DNA of 64,000 nucleotides. Source: Oreohelix idahoensis (Eukaryota; Mollusca; Gastropoda; Stylommatophora; Oreohelicidae). Below, in pieces: positions 21,515 to 31,935 of the stretch (position 1 is the stretch's first letter; each line of letters begins with the position of its first letter). The stretch covers positions 50,001 to 114,000 of the forward strand of contig JAMPIV010013724.1 in NCBI GenBank assembly GCA_024509875.1. The letters run 5' to 3'. Under the pieces are notes generated by a model, which saw only the letters and a list, made by a program, of their open reading frames with translations, had not been told where the DNA came from and ran no database searches. The position numbers and the translations under genes were made by a program.

Positions 21515-22552
21515 TTAAAATACATATCTACTGGCTGAGACGACTGTCTCATCCGCCTTCTGGTCTGTAAGGGACCGAAGTACTGCTTCAAGCGGCCCCT
21601 TTATAGGTCTGGCGACTAAAAGCGTAGCGGGCGGAAAGCCTGTGGTAGTTATGGGGAGATTCTCTGTAGCCAAAATAGGGCTGCAGGAATACAGGTCCCA
21701 ATCCTCTTCAGGTTTCACTTGTGCCAGCTTACTTAGCATCATGGTGAGGTTTCCATTAGCACGTTCCACGAGCCCATTTCCGGCCGGATGGTACGGGCTG
21801 GTGTGGATGTGTTTGGCCCTCAAGATCTTAAAGATCTCCTCCATTAACAGGCTACGGAATTGGGATCCATTGTCCGTCAAAACTTGTTGAGGGAATCCCA
21901 ACCGTGTAAAGATCTGCACTAGGGCTTCTGCGACATGCTTGGCATCTGCGCATGTTAGCGGGATAGCTTCTGCCCATAAAGTGCATGTATCGACTAAGGT
22001 CAGGATGAACCTGTTCCTTCTTTTAGTCCTTTCGAAAGGCCCTAAAATGTCGATCACAACCCGTTCGAATGGTGTTCCCATTATTGGCATTTCACCCATG
22101 TGGACTGGGGGTGTCCGTTGCTTGGGTGGTACACGTTGGCACTGGGCACAGGATTTGACGTACCTGATAATATCAGTGTTTACTCCTGGCCACCAATAAT
22201 GAGTGGTTATACGTTGGTTTGTGGCGTTCTGTCCCATATGTCCGCTAAAGGGAAGAGAGTGCCCCATTTCTAGGATTTGGCTTCTGTACTGTTTCGGTAC
22301 TAGGAGCTGGTTGTAACCTTGGTCAGGCTTGCCCGTTCTCCGATAAAGTACGCCATCCTCAGAAAAAATGTCCCCGTGCTGTTTGGGTTCCTTAGCCATG
22401 GGCAGTTTCCTAAAGCAGGGTGCCAAAGTAGGGTCCTTGTATTGCGCTTCTTTAAGTTCCATAGGTAACAAATTAGGCGCAGGCTCCCGTTCCTTCTTGG
22501 TTTGCCCGCTTGTAGTTAAAGTTCCTGGATTTCCCCGGTCCCAACTACACAC
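21515..22552 (-). CDS. Ty3/gypsy integrase (core intact, no natural start)
   Basis: A 345-codon frame. An HHCC zinc-binding domain is visible at about residues 92-137 (MGHSLPFSGHMG ... SCAQC). The catalytic core follows with the D of VIDILGPF, the D of LTDNGSQF and the E of GNGLVERANG; the last two are 35 residues apart, the DD35E spacing. The N-terminal 60 residues form a linker (KKEREPAPNLLP...KEAQYKDPTL) that resembles the junction after protease in Gmr1-like elements. This frame begins only about 85 bp after the protease frame ends, so no RT lies between them. Function: inserting the cDNA into the host genome. The downstream GPY/F module is frameshifted away. Confidence 0.93.
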   Translation of the reverse strand: MCSWDRGNPGTLTTSGQTKKEREPAPNLLPMELKEAQYKDPTLAPCFRKLPMAKEPKQHGDIFSEDGVLYRRTGKPDQGYNQLLVPKQYRSQILEMGHSLPFSGHMGQNATNQRITTHYWWPGVNTDIIRYVKSCAQCQRVPPKQRTPPVHMGEMPIMGTPFERVVIDILGPFERTKRRNRFILTLVDTCTLWAEAIPLTCADAKHVAEALVQIFTRLGFPQQVLTDNGSQFRSLLMEEIFKILRAKHIHTSPYHPAGNGLVERANGNLTMMLSKLAQVKPEEDWDLYSCSPILATENLPITTTGFPPATLLVARPIKGPLEAVLRSLTDQKADETVVSASRYVF

Positions 22553-22637
22553 GTATATCTCGCATCTTCAGTTTTGCCCTTAGATCCTTGTTTCCTTGTA
22601 TTTGCGCTTCTCCTAAGTCCCACTGGGGTAACAGATG

Positions 22638-23078
22638 TTAGGCGCCAGCTCCACACACTGATGGTTCGCGCTTTTGCATCTCACTCACAACCTTACTTTG
22701 CCACAGTCTGGTCAGAAGGTTTCCCAACCACACGTATCTCCCGCCAAGTATGACTGGGTAGATGGGATCATCCATAACAGCCGCTTTGATCACACCTCTG
22801 ACAAAGTCAGAGTGTATCTCCACCAATGCGATGGGAAGCGCTGTGGGTGCATCACTCTTACGAACTCCACAAAGTTGGACGGTCTCTGCTGTCTCTTGCC
22901 CTGGGCTGACCACGTGTCTGGCAACAATGCAATCATACGAGAGCCCCGTCTCAAATAAGCAAGAAGTTTGAGAACCGTTCAAAGTAACAGTACCTCGCGT
23001 TGAGGGTCTATCCCCAACAGGTTGGGAATCACTGTCAATAATTCCGCCTTGCGAGACTGTCAATAAGCATCCGATGCG
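22638..23078 (-). pseudogene. Ty3/gypsy protease, active site altered
   Basis: In the same frame as gag and separated from it by one TAA (23079-23081). The protease-like part reads QTSCLFETGLSYDCIVARHV, then a beta-rich stretch and ILGGRYVW. Retropepsins have DTG at the active site and a later ILG.D element. Here the Asp is Glu (codon GAG), so the enzyme is probably inactive. Downstream the frame ends in KREPSVCGAGA, and the same frame continues after the stop with LLPQWDLGEAQIQGN, which looks like a second copy of the linker before the integrase. Confidence 0.75.
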
Positions 23079-24254
23079 TTATGGCTCGGTGTGCTCGGTC
23101 TGATCATATGTCCCGTGCTCGGGGGTTCTCCCTTTGCCACCTTGTCCTTTCTGGCTACGCTGCCATGTAGGGCGGTCGGGTTGATCAGACTGTTTGGGGT
23201 GGTTGGGGTACTTGTTCTTGTAGAACTTGGATTTTTCAGGAGGGGGGTTTTGAGGTCCAGTTTCTCTGTGGTTGTTTTGGTTAGAAGCCTGAGAAGATTG
23301 CTCTAGGTTATGTTTTCGAAAATGCTCCTCTGTCGGTTTCCGCTTTGTGGCCGGTAGTTTAGCCAGCGCATTGTGATAACGCTCAGACTTTTCCAAAATG
23401 TCTTCAAGTTTTTCTGCCCCCTGCTCAGCGAGAAATCTCCGGGTATCAGCAGACAAAGTGTTCTTTATTTGTTCAGTTAGAACAAGTTCCTCAAGACCTT
23501 CATAGGTAGAGGGGAGCTGCGAAAGCTCAAGGCACTTTGTTAGATATCCCTTAAGACGGGATGAGAACTGGTGAAAAGTTTCAGAATTCTCTTTCCGGCT
23601 GTTGCGAAACAGTTGCAAAAACTTGCGAGCGTTCATTTCAAAGCGCTCCAGTAACGCTTTCTTCAACACATCGTAGTCGTCTTGTTGGCTACTTTCCAGC
23701 TTAGAATAAACATCATAAGCAGAACCTTTTAGGGCCTGGGAAAGTTTCATATTCCAACGCGACCTCTCTAACCCGTACAGAGTTGCAATTTTCTCAAATT
23801 TTTCTAACCATGTGTCAATCTTCTCATTTGGACAAGGGAAAGATTCTAGCGGAAAAGACATAGCAGTGAGGTGAAGAGATTGACTGTTAGAAGGATCAGT
23901 AAAGGAAGAATGAGGAGAAGACTCTCCATTGGTGGAGGTAGAGGCAGCGCCACGACTTTGAAGTTCTAGAGCTTTAAGAGCCAACTCATGTTGTCTCTCC
24001 TTCTCTCTTTCCTCATGCTGTCTCTCCTTCTCTTTTTCCTCATGCTGCATCCTGCGAATTTCCATTTCCTCCTCAATCTTCTTCTGCTGTAATAGCCGGT
24101 CTTCTGCTTCTTTCCTCCTAGCTTCTTCTGCTTTCCTCTCCGCATCATATCTCTCAAGTTCGTCCCTGACAAAAGCTTTCGCTTCCTCTCCTTCCAGTCC
24201 CTCCTCTCTCGCTTCGTCCCTGAGGAGTTGTCTAAGTTTTGCCCTCTCGGCCAT
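23079..24254 (-). CDS. Ty3/gypsy Gag (391 residues)
   Basis: Begins MAERAKLRQLLRDEAREEG. Residues 30-115 form a charged, Glu/Arg/Lys-rich coiled coil (EARRKEAEDRLLQQKKIEEE and similar). The capsid-like domain spans about 140-290, with SFPLESFPCPNEKIDTWLEK, RWNMKLSQALKGSAYDVYSK, LLERFEMNARKFLQLFRNSR and TFHQFSSRLKGYLTKCLELS. The tail is Pro/Gln/Lys-rich, with no intact CCHC knuckle. A related but truncated gag lies at 54364-55127. Gag packages element RNA into particles. The frame runs on into protease after a single stop. Confidence 0.9.
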   Translation of the reverse strand: MAERAKLRQLLRDEAREEGLEGEEAKAFVRDELERYDAERKAEEARRKEAEDRLLQQKKIEEEMEIRRMQHEEKEKERQHEEREKERQHELALKALELQSRGAASTSTNGESSPHSSFTDPSNSQSLHLTAMSFPLESFPCPNEKIDTWLEKFEKIATLYGLERSRWNMKLSQALKGSAYDVYSKLESSQQDDYDVLKKALLERFEMNARKFLQLFRNSRKENSETFHQFSSRLKGYLTKCLELSQLPSTYEGLEELVLTEQIKNTLSADTRRFLAEQGAEKLEDILEKSERYHNALAKLPATKRKPTEEHFRKHNLEQSSQASNQNNHRETGPQNPPPEKSKFYKNKYPNHPKQSDQPDRPTWQRSQKGQGGKGRTPEHGTYDQTEHTEP

Positions 24255-24425
24255 ATTATGTCAGTGACTGAGACTAGTGGAGAAAAAAAATAGGAAAAAG
24301 GATACACTGACTCCTACCACTTACGAGAAAAAAATGTACCAAAAATTCAAAAGATGATATCCTTAACCCTGGGATACCTCCTCCAAAGTAAAATCTAACT
24401 ATCGCTACTATTATCGGCAATAAAG
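24255..24425 (-). other. Element 1 leader next to gag
   Basis: The part at 24270-24425 aligns with the leader of the third gypsy element (63335-63475): both carry ACTAG.G(A/G)A near the gag side, TACGAGAAAAA, a GAT(A/T)CCTT(A/C)(A/T)(A/C)C block and TATCGCT(A/G)CTATTATC. This marks where untranslated leader begins. Confidence 0.6.
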
Positions 24426-26945
24426 CACTGTTGCGTGATAAATTCTCGCAACATCGTTTTATTTCAATATCTGTTTTATAACGCAAGGGCAACAACTGCT
24501 TGAAATTTATAGTCACTTTTCTCGGTAAGCATTTGTCTTCTCGCGTTGGTATCGAATGCAGTTAACTTTTGAGCTGTGGTCATTTTTGCGCTGGACTGCG
24601 CATGACTTGTCTTGTTGTTTGGTCGATCGGTTTCCGCCCACCACTAGTGGGAGTGAGCGATTTGGAATGGCGAAAGAGATGCCTCGTTGAAGAGGGGATC
24701 TCCGCTTTTTTTTGTTCTGTCAGGGATGTGTAGTCCTCTTATGGATATTTCGTTTAGTCGAGATAATACCTCTAGTGTTTTCCCACATGTCGGGAGGCGT
24801 GATATTTCTGTGTATTTCATGAAAGCAAGGTAAATTGACTTTTTCATTAACTCTATCGATTTTGGGTCGTGAGCGATTTCGATTCATAGCCTGTCTCCGA
24901 AAGTCGTCGTCACGAGATGTTCTTTTCCAGCTCACATGTCGCTGCATTGTACTGCATCGGTTGATGCATGTACCAAGGACCATTACTTGCTACTTTGTTA
25001 AATGAACTAGGTTTAGAAAACCTTTATTATCTAGAGGATATTCTTGAGGACATTATTTATACTTCGGCAGACGTGTCTGTCTTGCTGAAGTCAAACTAAG
25101 GAGAGTGAACTGATCTCATACATCTGGTTATCTCCTGGCTGTTATAGAAAAGGATGGAGTTGTTCACCTGACTACATTTACAGCACTTTGAAATATAACA
25201 TGCATCTGACTCATCATTGTAATGCTGTCTACCGTTTATTGCTGTATTGAATGTTGCTGTGATAATGACTGTTTGATGTGCCTACACATTTGCGTAACCA
25301 TTTTGTCACTGTGGCGTCCACAATAAATAATGAAGAAAAACGTCAACGGCTGTTTCAAGACTCATTGACTTTATACGTCGTGAGTTTACTGACGTCCTAT
25401 GTGGATTGCCCTGTTATTGTTGCATGAACATTGTTTTGACTGAACACATCTACACACTACACAAAACCAGACATGCGGATGCCATCCATCATCATATGGC
25501 ATCACGCATCATTTGGTGGCCATAAGCTGGTTTGATTCTGGTACTAGCAAACACGGGGTCCCTTACCCACTTCATTTTCAACAAGAATTCATCAGCATCC
25601 TTCAAGAAATTAACATTCTTCAATACAGTCAACATCTTCAAAATTTTCAAAGTACTCGGCGTTGCCCGGTAAAAGTCAAAATTTCAACTTTTTGACGGAA
25701 ACAAGAATTTGACAGTACCCGGCGTTGTTACATGTTGCCGGATAACTCGGACTGCTGTTATCTTTTACGCAAGTCAAGCAAGTTGCTGCTGTCAAGGTTC
25801 CAGTGCTGTCGTTTTTTGAGAAGGTCAAGTGCCGGTTGAAACGGGTTGTTTTCTGAAGAAGGCCAAGTACCGATTTCCATCAACTTACTTTTGGATTAGA
25901 AGGTCAAGTGCCGAAACAACTCAACACACAGTATTTCAGAAGCTCTTGTACCATCGTGTTAGCAGTGGAAGCAGTTCAGATGTGCCATCATCGTTGGAGC
26001 TTCGCTCTTTAGGACGTTGATTGACATCCGTTTTTTCTGCTGTTCTACGATTGGAAGCCTTTAAGTTAAGTGGCCTGTTTGTATGTAAACTGTGCCCTTA
26101 TACTTCTGCTGAGTCTTCTGTGTATCATCTCATTCTATATGTTATATGTCTATATGTTATTTGTATATTTATATGTTTATATTTCAGCGGGTTCTCGGTT
26201 GGGTGGTGTCTCCGTTAGATTATGCCACGTTATAGAGGTCGTCTATTGTGAGCGTTTTCTGTAGGGTTTGCAAATTTCCGATACTGGAATTTGCTAAGCG
26301 ACTTCTGTTGCTATTTATGTTAGCTGTGATGACATGTTTTAATATTGTTTTCGTTATTATTTCACATTCTTTAGTTTTGTTGTGATTTGTTTGTATTTGT
26401 TAGCCTACTCTTGTCTATAATTTAGTTTCATACAACATTTTTGTTTATACACTGTGGTGTCATGTATTTTGTTTAATTCTATCGCAGATATCGTCACATT
26501 TTTTGTGATATTTCATTAATTTCTGCTTTATTTTTAGTTGATTTCTGCGAAAGTTTTTGTATTGTTGCTGATCTTTGTTATTGTTTACATTGTTATTGTT
26601 TACATTGTTTGTATTGTTTACATTTTCAATGTTTACATTCTGCATGTGTTTACATAGTCATTGTTTACAGTTATAGTAATTAGTTAATGGGCTATGCTAA
26701 TGCACTGTTACTACTATACTGATGATAAATGAATGATGAATAGTGTCGTGCACTATTGAATGAGAAGTGCACTTATGATCAAGATTTGAGTGCTGATATT
26801 TCATATACAAGTTCTTTGATTGGAGACTTGTTTCCCACAGAGACTGGGATAATATAATGTGATGTGAATATACAAGTGCTTAATTAAGACTTGTTACACT
26901 TAGGTTTGAAATAAATTAGTTAATTATTTCAGGTTTTGGACTCAT
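24426..26945. other. Unassigned sequence in front of the plus-strand gag
   Basis: No homology to the leader of the third element was visible here, so it is probably foreign to element 1. It has an AATAAATAA at about 25323, two GGCGTTG-containing stretches (near 25659 and 25717) and TTTACATTGTT repeats near 26580-26630. It may hold the LTR and 5' untranslated region of the plus-strand element, but I could not find paired ends. Confidence 0.35.
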
Positions 26946-28238
26946 ATGTTAGACAACATGTCTACATTTGAGCACTTTATTGAGCAGGGTAAATTGCTTG
27001 GGAAGACTGGTGATAAGTTAGAAGAATTTGCAACTGCTCGATATGATAAAGCAATGGAAGCTGAACAAAAGAAACTGCATATGGAAGCTGAACAAAAGAA
27101 ACTGCAGATGCAGGTGGATGAAAAGAGATTCCAAATGGAAATGGAAAAACAAAAAAGGGAATCAGAAGCTGAGGAAAGAAAGCTACAGCTAGAAGCTGAG
27201 AATAAAAGACTTGAAAAAGAGGCTGAGAATAAAAGACTTGAAAAAGAAGCGGAGAATAAAAGACTAGAAATGCAGGCTCAAGCTGAAGAAAGGAAGTTAC
27301 AAAGAGAGGCTGATGAGAGGAAAGCAAAAATGGAACATGAAGAAAAACTCTTAGCTTTAGAGTTGGAGAAATTGAAATTGACGAGCATGAGTAATGGTAA
27401 TGATTCAAACAAGGGTTCATCTTCTGGGAAGGCTAATAATGATACTTTTAAGATTAAGTTACCAACATTTAGTCCTTCCAGTGATGACATAATGTTCTAT
27501 CTGGACAGATTTGAACAAGCATGTACAGCTCATAACATAGACAAAGCAAAATATGTTTATCAGTTATCAGGGATACTGACAGGTAAAGCTCTAAGTATAT
27601 TAAATATGGTGGATGAACCTGACAAGAGCAATTATGAGGTTGTCAGGGCCGCTTTGTTAAAGAAATATCAGCTTAACGAAGACGGCTATCGTCTACAATT
27701 TAAAAACATGTTACCTGAAAATGGAGTTGAATTCTCCGAGTTTATTGCAAGAATACGCATTACTTTTTCACGATGGGTTGAACTATCTAAGACGGAAAAA
27801 ACTTATGAAGGACTTATGGACTTAATACTTAGAGACAAAGTCATGTCGTCTGTCAATGAGTCTTTCCTTGCTTTCCTTCATGAACGTAAACCTAAAACAA
27901 TAAAAGAAATGGAAGATTTCTGTTGCCAATACGTAACTGCGCACCCACACATAACCATGGGTAACTCTAAGGTGAAAGAAGGTTTACCAGTTGCTTCGGC
28001 AGCTCCGTATGGTCAAAACTTTGCTCGTAGATCCCAACAAAATTTTGATAGAAAGGGCAGCGGTAATTTCTGTCAAAATCATGGAAACCAATTCCATGGT
28101 GATTCTTCTTCGAAGAATTGGAGACAACCTGATAGTGGTCGTTACTATCACCCTAATAATTATAAGCATTTCAAAAGAGGATATGGTAATAGAGGTTATT
28201 CCTGCAAAACACGACTACGCCAACTAAATGGTAGTTAA
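26946..28238 (+). CDS. Second gypsy-type Gag, opposite strand (430 residues)
   Basis: Architecture as in the minus-strand gag: a short N-terminal helix (TFEHFIEQGKLLGKTGDKLE), a long Glu/Lys/Arg coiled coil at residues 35-140 with internal repeats of LEKEAENKR, then a capsid-like domain (FKIKLPTFSPSSDDIMFYLD, AKYVYQLSGILTGKALSILN, LKKYQLNEDGYRLQFKNM, FSEFIARIRITFSRWVELSK). An Asn/Gly/Arg-rich tail reads RGYGNRGYSC and stops shortly after, where a zinc knuckle would be expected. Sequence is clearly diverged from the minus gag. No protease, RT or integrase follows. A purine-rich GGGTAAGGGAGGGA at about 28359-28372 could be the polypurine tract of an internally deleted element. Confidence 0.85.
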   Translation: MLDNMSTFEHFIEQGKLLGKTGDKLEEFATARYDKAMEAEQKKLHMEAEQKKLQMQVDEKRFQMEMEKQKRESEAEERKLQLEAENKRLEKEAENKRLEKEAENKRLEMQAQAEERKLQREADERKAKMEHEEKLLALELEKLKLTSMSNGNDSNKGSSSGKANNDTFKIKLPTFSPSSDDIMFYLDRFEQACTAHNIDKAKYVYQLSGILTGKALSILNMVDEPDKSNYEVVRAALLKKYQLNEDGYRLQFKNMLPENGVEFSEFIARIRITFSRWVELSKTEKTYEGLMDLILRDKVMSSVNESFLAFLHERKPKTIKEMEDFCCQYVTAHPHITMGNSKVKEGLPVASAAPYGQNFARRSQQNFDRKGSGNFCQNHGNQFHGDSSSKNWRQPDSGRYYHPNNYKHFKRGYGNRGYSCKTRLRQLNGS

Positions 28239-28831
28239 GATTTACTTCTGAAAAATAAGTTGCTACAGTGGAAAAGCAAAAGAATATTGCAAAAATTAAA
28301 GAGAAAAATAATCCCTTAATTTTTAAAAATCCACTATAAGTTCGCCCCTGAAGTCAGATCGGGTAAGGGAGGGAATTAATCTGGACAAAAAGTCCGAAAC
28401 ACACTCCTTAACTTAGTTCAAACGCCGTTCTGCCTCAGTACCCAGTGAATGTTATACACTCACCACTTTACCAGCATTTAGTATTACAATCAGCAGTTAA
28501 CATATATCCCGACAAAATCAACCTGTAACCAAAATGTATATTATTCAAAGATGCTGTGGAAAAAAAACTTATTAGTTTGTGTGGTCAGCACGCCCGTAAA
28601 CAGATCGCTAGTCTAGGGGGTAATTATTTTTAAAAGATACACAGTCACAAGACATCACACTCTCACTCTATATCAGAATACAGAATCTTAAGTTCAAAGT
28701 CCAGATAGACGAGTCCACATTTGTCGTACTCGTCTTCCTATTACAAGTTCAAAAATCCGTCGGACGAGAAACCATTTGTCGTACTCGTCTTCCTATTCAA
28801 AGTTCAAAAATCCGTCGGACGAGAACCCATT
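28239..28831 (-). other. Element 1 leader at the 5' LTR, with a 55-bp repeat at the primer site
   Basis: 28550-28690 aligns with 63845-64000 of the third element (TGCTGTGGAAA, GTCTAGGGGG, TAATTATTTTTA, CACACTCTATAT). From about 28690, a 55-bp unit is repeated so that TTGTCGTA occurs at 28721, 28776 and 28831; the last is the LTR terminus. On the minus strand the LTR end is followed by AA and then TGGGTTCTCGTCCGACGG, which starts TGG as a tRNA primer-binding site should. Which tRNA is uncertain. Confidence 0.55.
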
Positions 28832-29667
28832 TGTCGTAGATTTTTGATAGGAGAATTAAGACTAGGTTTGGTCCCTTCTGTATAGGTTTGAATAGGTGGT
28901 AGACTCAGTGAGAGTTAGTGAAAGGTAATAGAATTTCCACACACGTGAGATGATAGATTTTGATATAGTGGCTGTCTCTGAAAGCGAAAAGAATTCTTCT
29001 CTCTCTCACCTATCTTCTACAACAGTTGTTACAGCGTCAGACAGACCACACCAATATACAGATTACGTATATTTCTATCACTCACAGGCACGCACATACA
29101 CGTGACGACCGGTAAACACACAGACGTGGGAAAACTATAACAATGATATATATATATTCTAGAACGAGCTGACCAAACACGATTATTAAGTTCAAGAGCG
29201 ATTTTAATATCAGGAAAAATCGGCTCACAACATCAAAGAAAGTACATCAAGGAAATACATATACACATAGTCATAAAAATTCAAGGAAATGTTGCAAGGA
29301 TGATAGCCCCGTTATAGTGTTAACTCTAGGTTTAGCCCGGCCCCGTTAAGAGAACAGATGATGGCGCCCGAGTCACAGATACATAGGGTTTGAGTCTAAG
29401 AGTTTTCTTTGTTTTATCTCGTAATTATATGCACAGAGTTTGAAAAAAAATCTGATTTAACCTAAGACAAAAACACAAGAACTCTAGCCTTAGCAACAAA
29501 TTATGTAGATTGAAAAAAACAAATAGGACAGCAACAGGGTGTCAAAGATATAATAGTGAAAATATCACTCAAACCAGAGTACACTCATTCATTCCGCCAT
29601 GGCCTCTCATACAGGTACTCACGACTTTGCTCGCTGCCTCTAAGAACACACTGATTTTAGATTTTCA

Positions 29668-31935
29668 TCATCATCATCATCAGTTGCCATCTCCACAACG
29701 GAGGTTGGCTGTAATGGATCTCCAACGTCTTCTGTCTCTTGTCTTGGTGGTACACTCTGATAGACTCTTTCCCGTCCATCTCTTGATGTTATCTTCCCAC
29801 TTATAGCGCTGTCTTCCCCTTGCACGTTTACCTTCAACTCTCCCTTCTGTTATGGTCTTCTGCAAGGTGTTATGCCTTTTTATGTGGCCAAAGTATTTTA
29901 GCTGCCGAACTTTGACCTCTCTCATTAGTTCTCTTTTCATACCTAGATTTTCTAGGACCTCCTTATTTGTTTTCATCTCTTTCCATGAGATACGCCCCAT
30001 TCTTCTATATATCCACATTTCAAGAGCCTCAATTCTTTCTTCCAAATGCTTATTCATCGTCCATGTTTCTGCACCATACAGAAATGCAGAATATATATAA
30101 CACTTTATGATTCTCAGTTTTTTAATTTGTGAGATAACTGTTTGGATGTCAGTATATGTTTCATGTTGTTGAATGTAGCTTTGGCCATTCCTATTCTCTT
30201 CTTGATTTCTGTTTCACATCTGCCATCTTCTGTTATTATATGACCAAGATATACGTAGCTCTTGACTTGTTCCAGGATTTTCCCATTTACGCTTATCTTT
30301 AATGTGGGTTTATCGTCTGTTTTGCTAATTATCATAGTTTTAGTTTTCTCAATATTAATGTCGAGTCCATATTCATGACTTATACTGTTCACTTGCTTCA
30401 CTAGTTCTTGTAACTCCTGTTCGCTTTCAGCTAACAACACGGTATCATCTGCATATCTAAGGTTGTTTATTGATCTTCCACTGATGTTCAGTCCTGGTAT
30501 TTCCTGTATCTGTTTGAAAATTTTTTCGGTGTATAAATTAAATAGGCAGGGGGACAGCACACAACCTTGTCTGACACCTCTTTTTATGTCTATGTATGGT
30601 GAATAATTCCTTCCGATCTTACTGTGGCAGTTTGCTCCCAATAAAGGTTACTGAGTATTCTTATATCTTTTCCATCAATACCTATGTCTTTGAGGCATTC
30701 AATTATTTTCTCATGATGGATTCTGTCAAAAGCCTTCTTATAGTCAATGAAGCACATATACATACTTTTTTGGACCTCTGTATATTTTTCTGCTAATCTT
30801 CTTAGGCAAAATATTGCCTCTCTTGTTCCACTGTTCCGTCTAAAACCAAACTGTTCTTCTTGGATTTCGCTGTCTACTTTACTTTTTATTCTTTCCTGTA
30901 TGATTTTGAGCAGTATCTTAATTGCATGACTCATCAGGCTGATTGTTCTGAAGTCTGAACATTCTGTTGCATTTGGTTTTTTGGGCAATGTTATAAAAAC
31001 TGATGTCTTCATGTCGTGTGGTAAATATCCTGTATTGTATATATCATTGCATATTTCTGTGATTGTATCTATACCAAAGCTCTCCAGAGCTTCTATCATT
31101 TCAATGTTTATGTTATCCATGCCTGCTGATCTTCCTTTTTGTATCATATGAATGGCATTCTCTACTTCTGATCTGAGAATGTGTGGGCCTTCATTAGAAT
31201 CTGGTGATGGTTTTTTACCTCTGTTGTCCTCGAATAGTTCTTTTACGTATTCTGCCCATCTGTTTGATATGTCTTTCTCATCAAGTAATATTACACCATT
31301 TTTGTTCTTGATACAGCTTCCTCCTTGTGCAAACCGCGACCGATTTGATAATTTCTTTATTTCTTCATGCATATCTCTTGTCATGTGCTTCGCTTCCAAG
31401 TCTTCTATTTCCTTACATTTTGTTTCTATCCACCGTTCTTTTGCTTCTCTACACATAGTACGTATGTCATTGTCTATTGTTTTATATTCTGGAGTATTTT
31501 TTGCTTTCTTTCTTTCTGCCATTTTATTCAAGATGTCATCTGTCATCCAAATTTGATTTTTCTTAGACTCCTTTTTAGGTAAATTTGCATTTGCTGATTG
31601 TATGCTTGTTTTTAAGCATTCCCATTTTGCGGTTGCTTTTTCTTCTGGGTTTTCTCTTCTATACTGCTCCATGCTTTCTGTCAATAACTGTTGGTATTTA
31701 TTTTTGACTTCGATTAAATATTTCTGTTTTATATCTGGTTGTTTCAGCGCTGATATTTCTATCTGGGGTTCCTCCTGTCTTCTGTTTCCTGCTCTTTTCA
31801 GCTTTATATTTACTTTGATGACAACTGGATTGTGATCTGAATTTATGTCGGCGCCAGGATGTGTCTTTGCACTTGTGACACTGTTCTTAAATCTATGTTT
31901 TATCATGATATAGTCGATATCATGATATCATGATA
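29668..31935 (-). mobile_element. RTE-type LINE, 5'-truncated, inserted in the LTR
   Basis: Flanked by the 10-bp duplication TAGATTTTCA (29658-29667 and 31936-31945); the empty site is seen in the other LTR near 18381. The 3' end on the minus strand is a GATGATGATGATGA run, a simple-repeat tail as RTE elements have rather than poly(A). The 5' junction carries short ATATCATGAT repeats. It begins inside the endonuclease domain, so most of the nuclease is lost. Confidence 0.92.
29680..31906 (-). pseudogene. RTE LINE pol: end of endonuclease, RT and C-terminus, two frameshifts
   Basis: Starts with the last endonuclease motif (INSDHNPVVIKV) and a long basic linker. RT motifs follow in order: GRSAGMDNINIEMI, TLPKKPNATECSDFRTISLM, EEQFGFRRNSGTREAI, CFIDYKKAFDRIHH, then in a second frame from about 30640 KRGVRQGCVLSPCLFNLY and the catalytic NNLRYADDTVLLAES. 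A third frame from about 30057 carries ERIEALEMWIYRRMGRISW, VRQLKYFGHIKRH and GKRARGRQRYKWEDNIKRW, ending in RDRRRWRSITANLR. One-base changes near 30620 and 30110 break the frame. The catalytic Asp residues are present. Confidence 0.93.

Noticed and set aside
22674..22971. Plus-strand ORFs over the gypsy protease
   Set aside because: Antisense shadows of the minus-strand pol frame.
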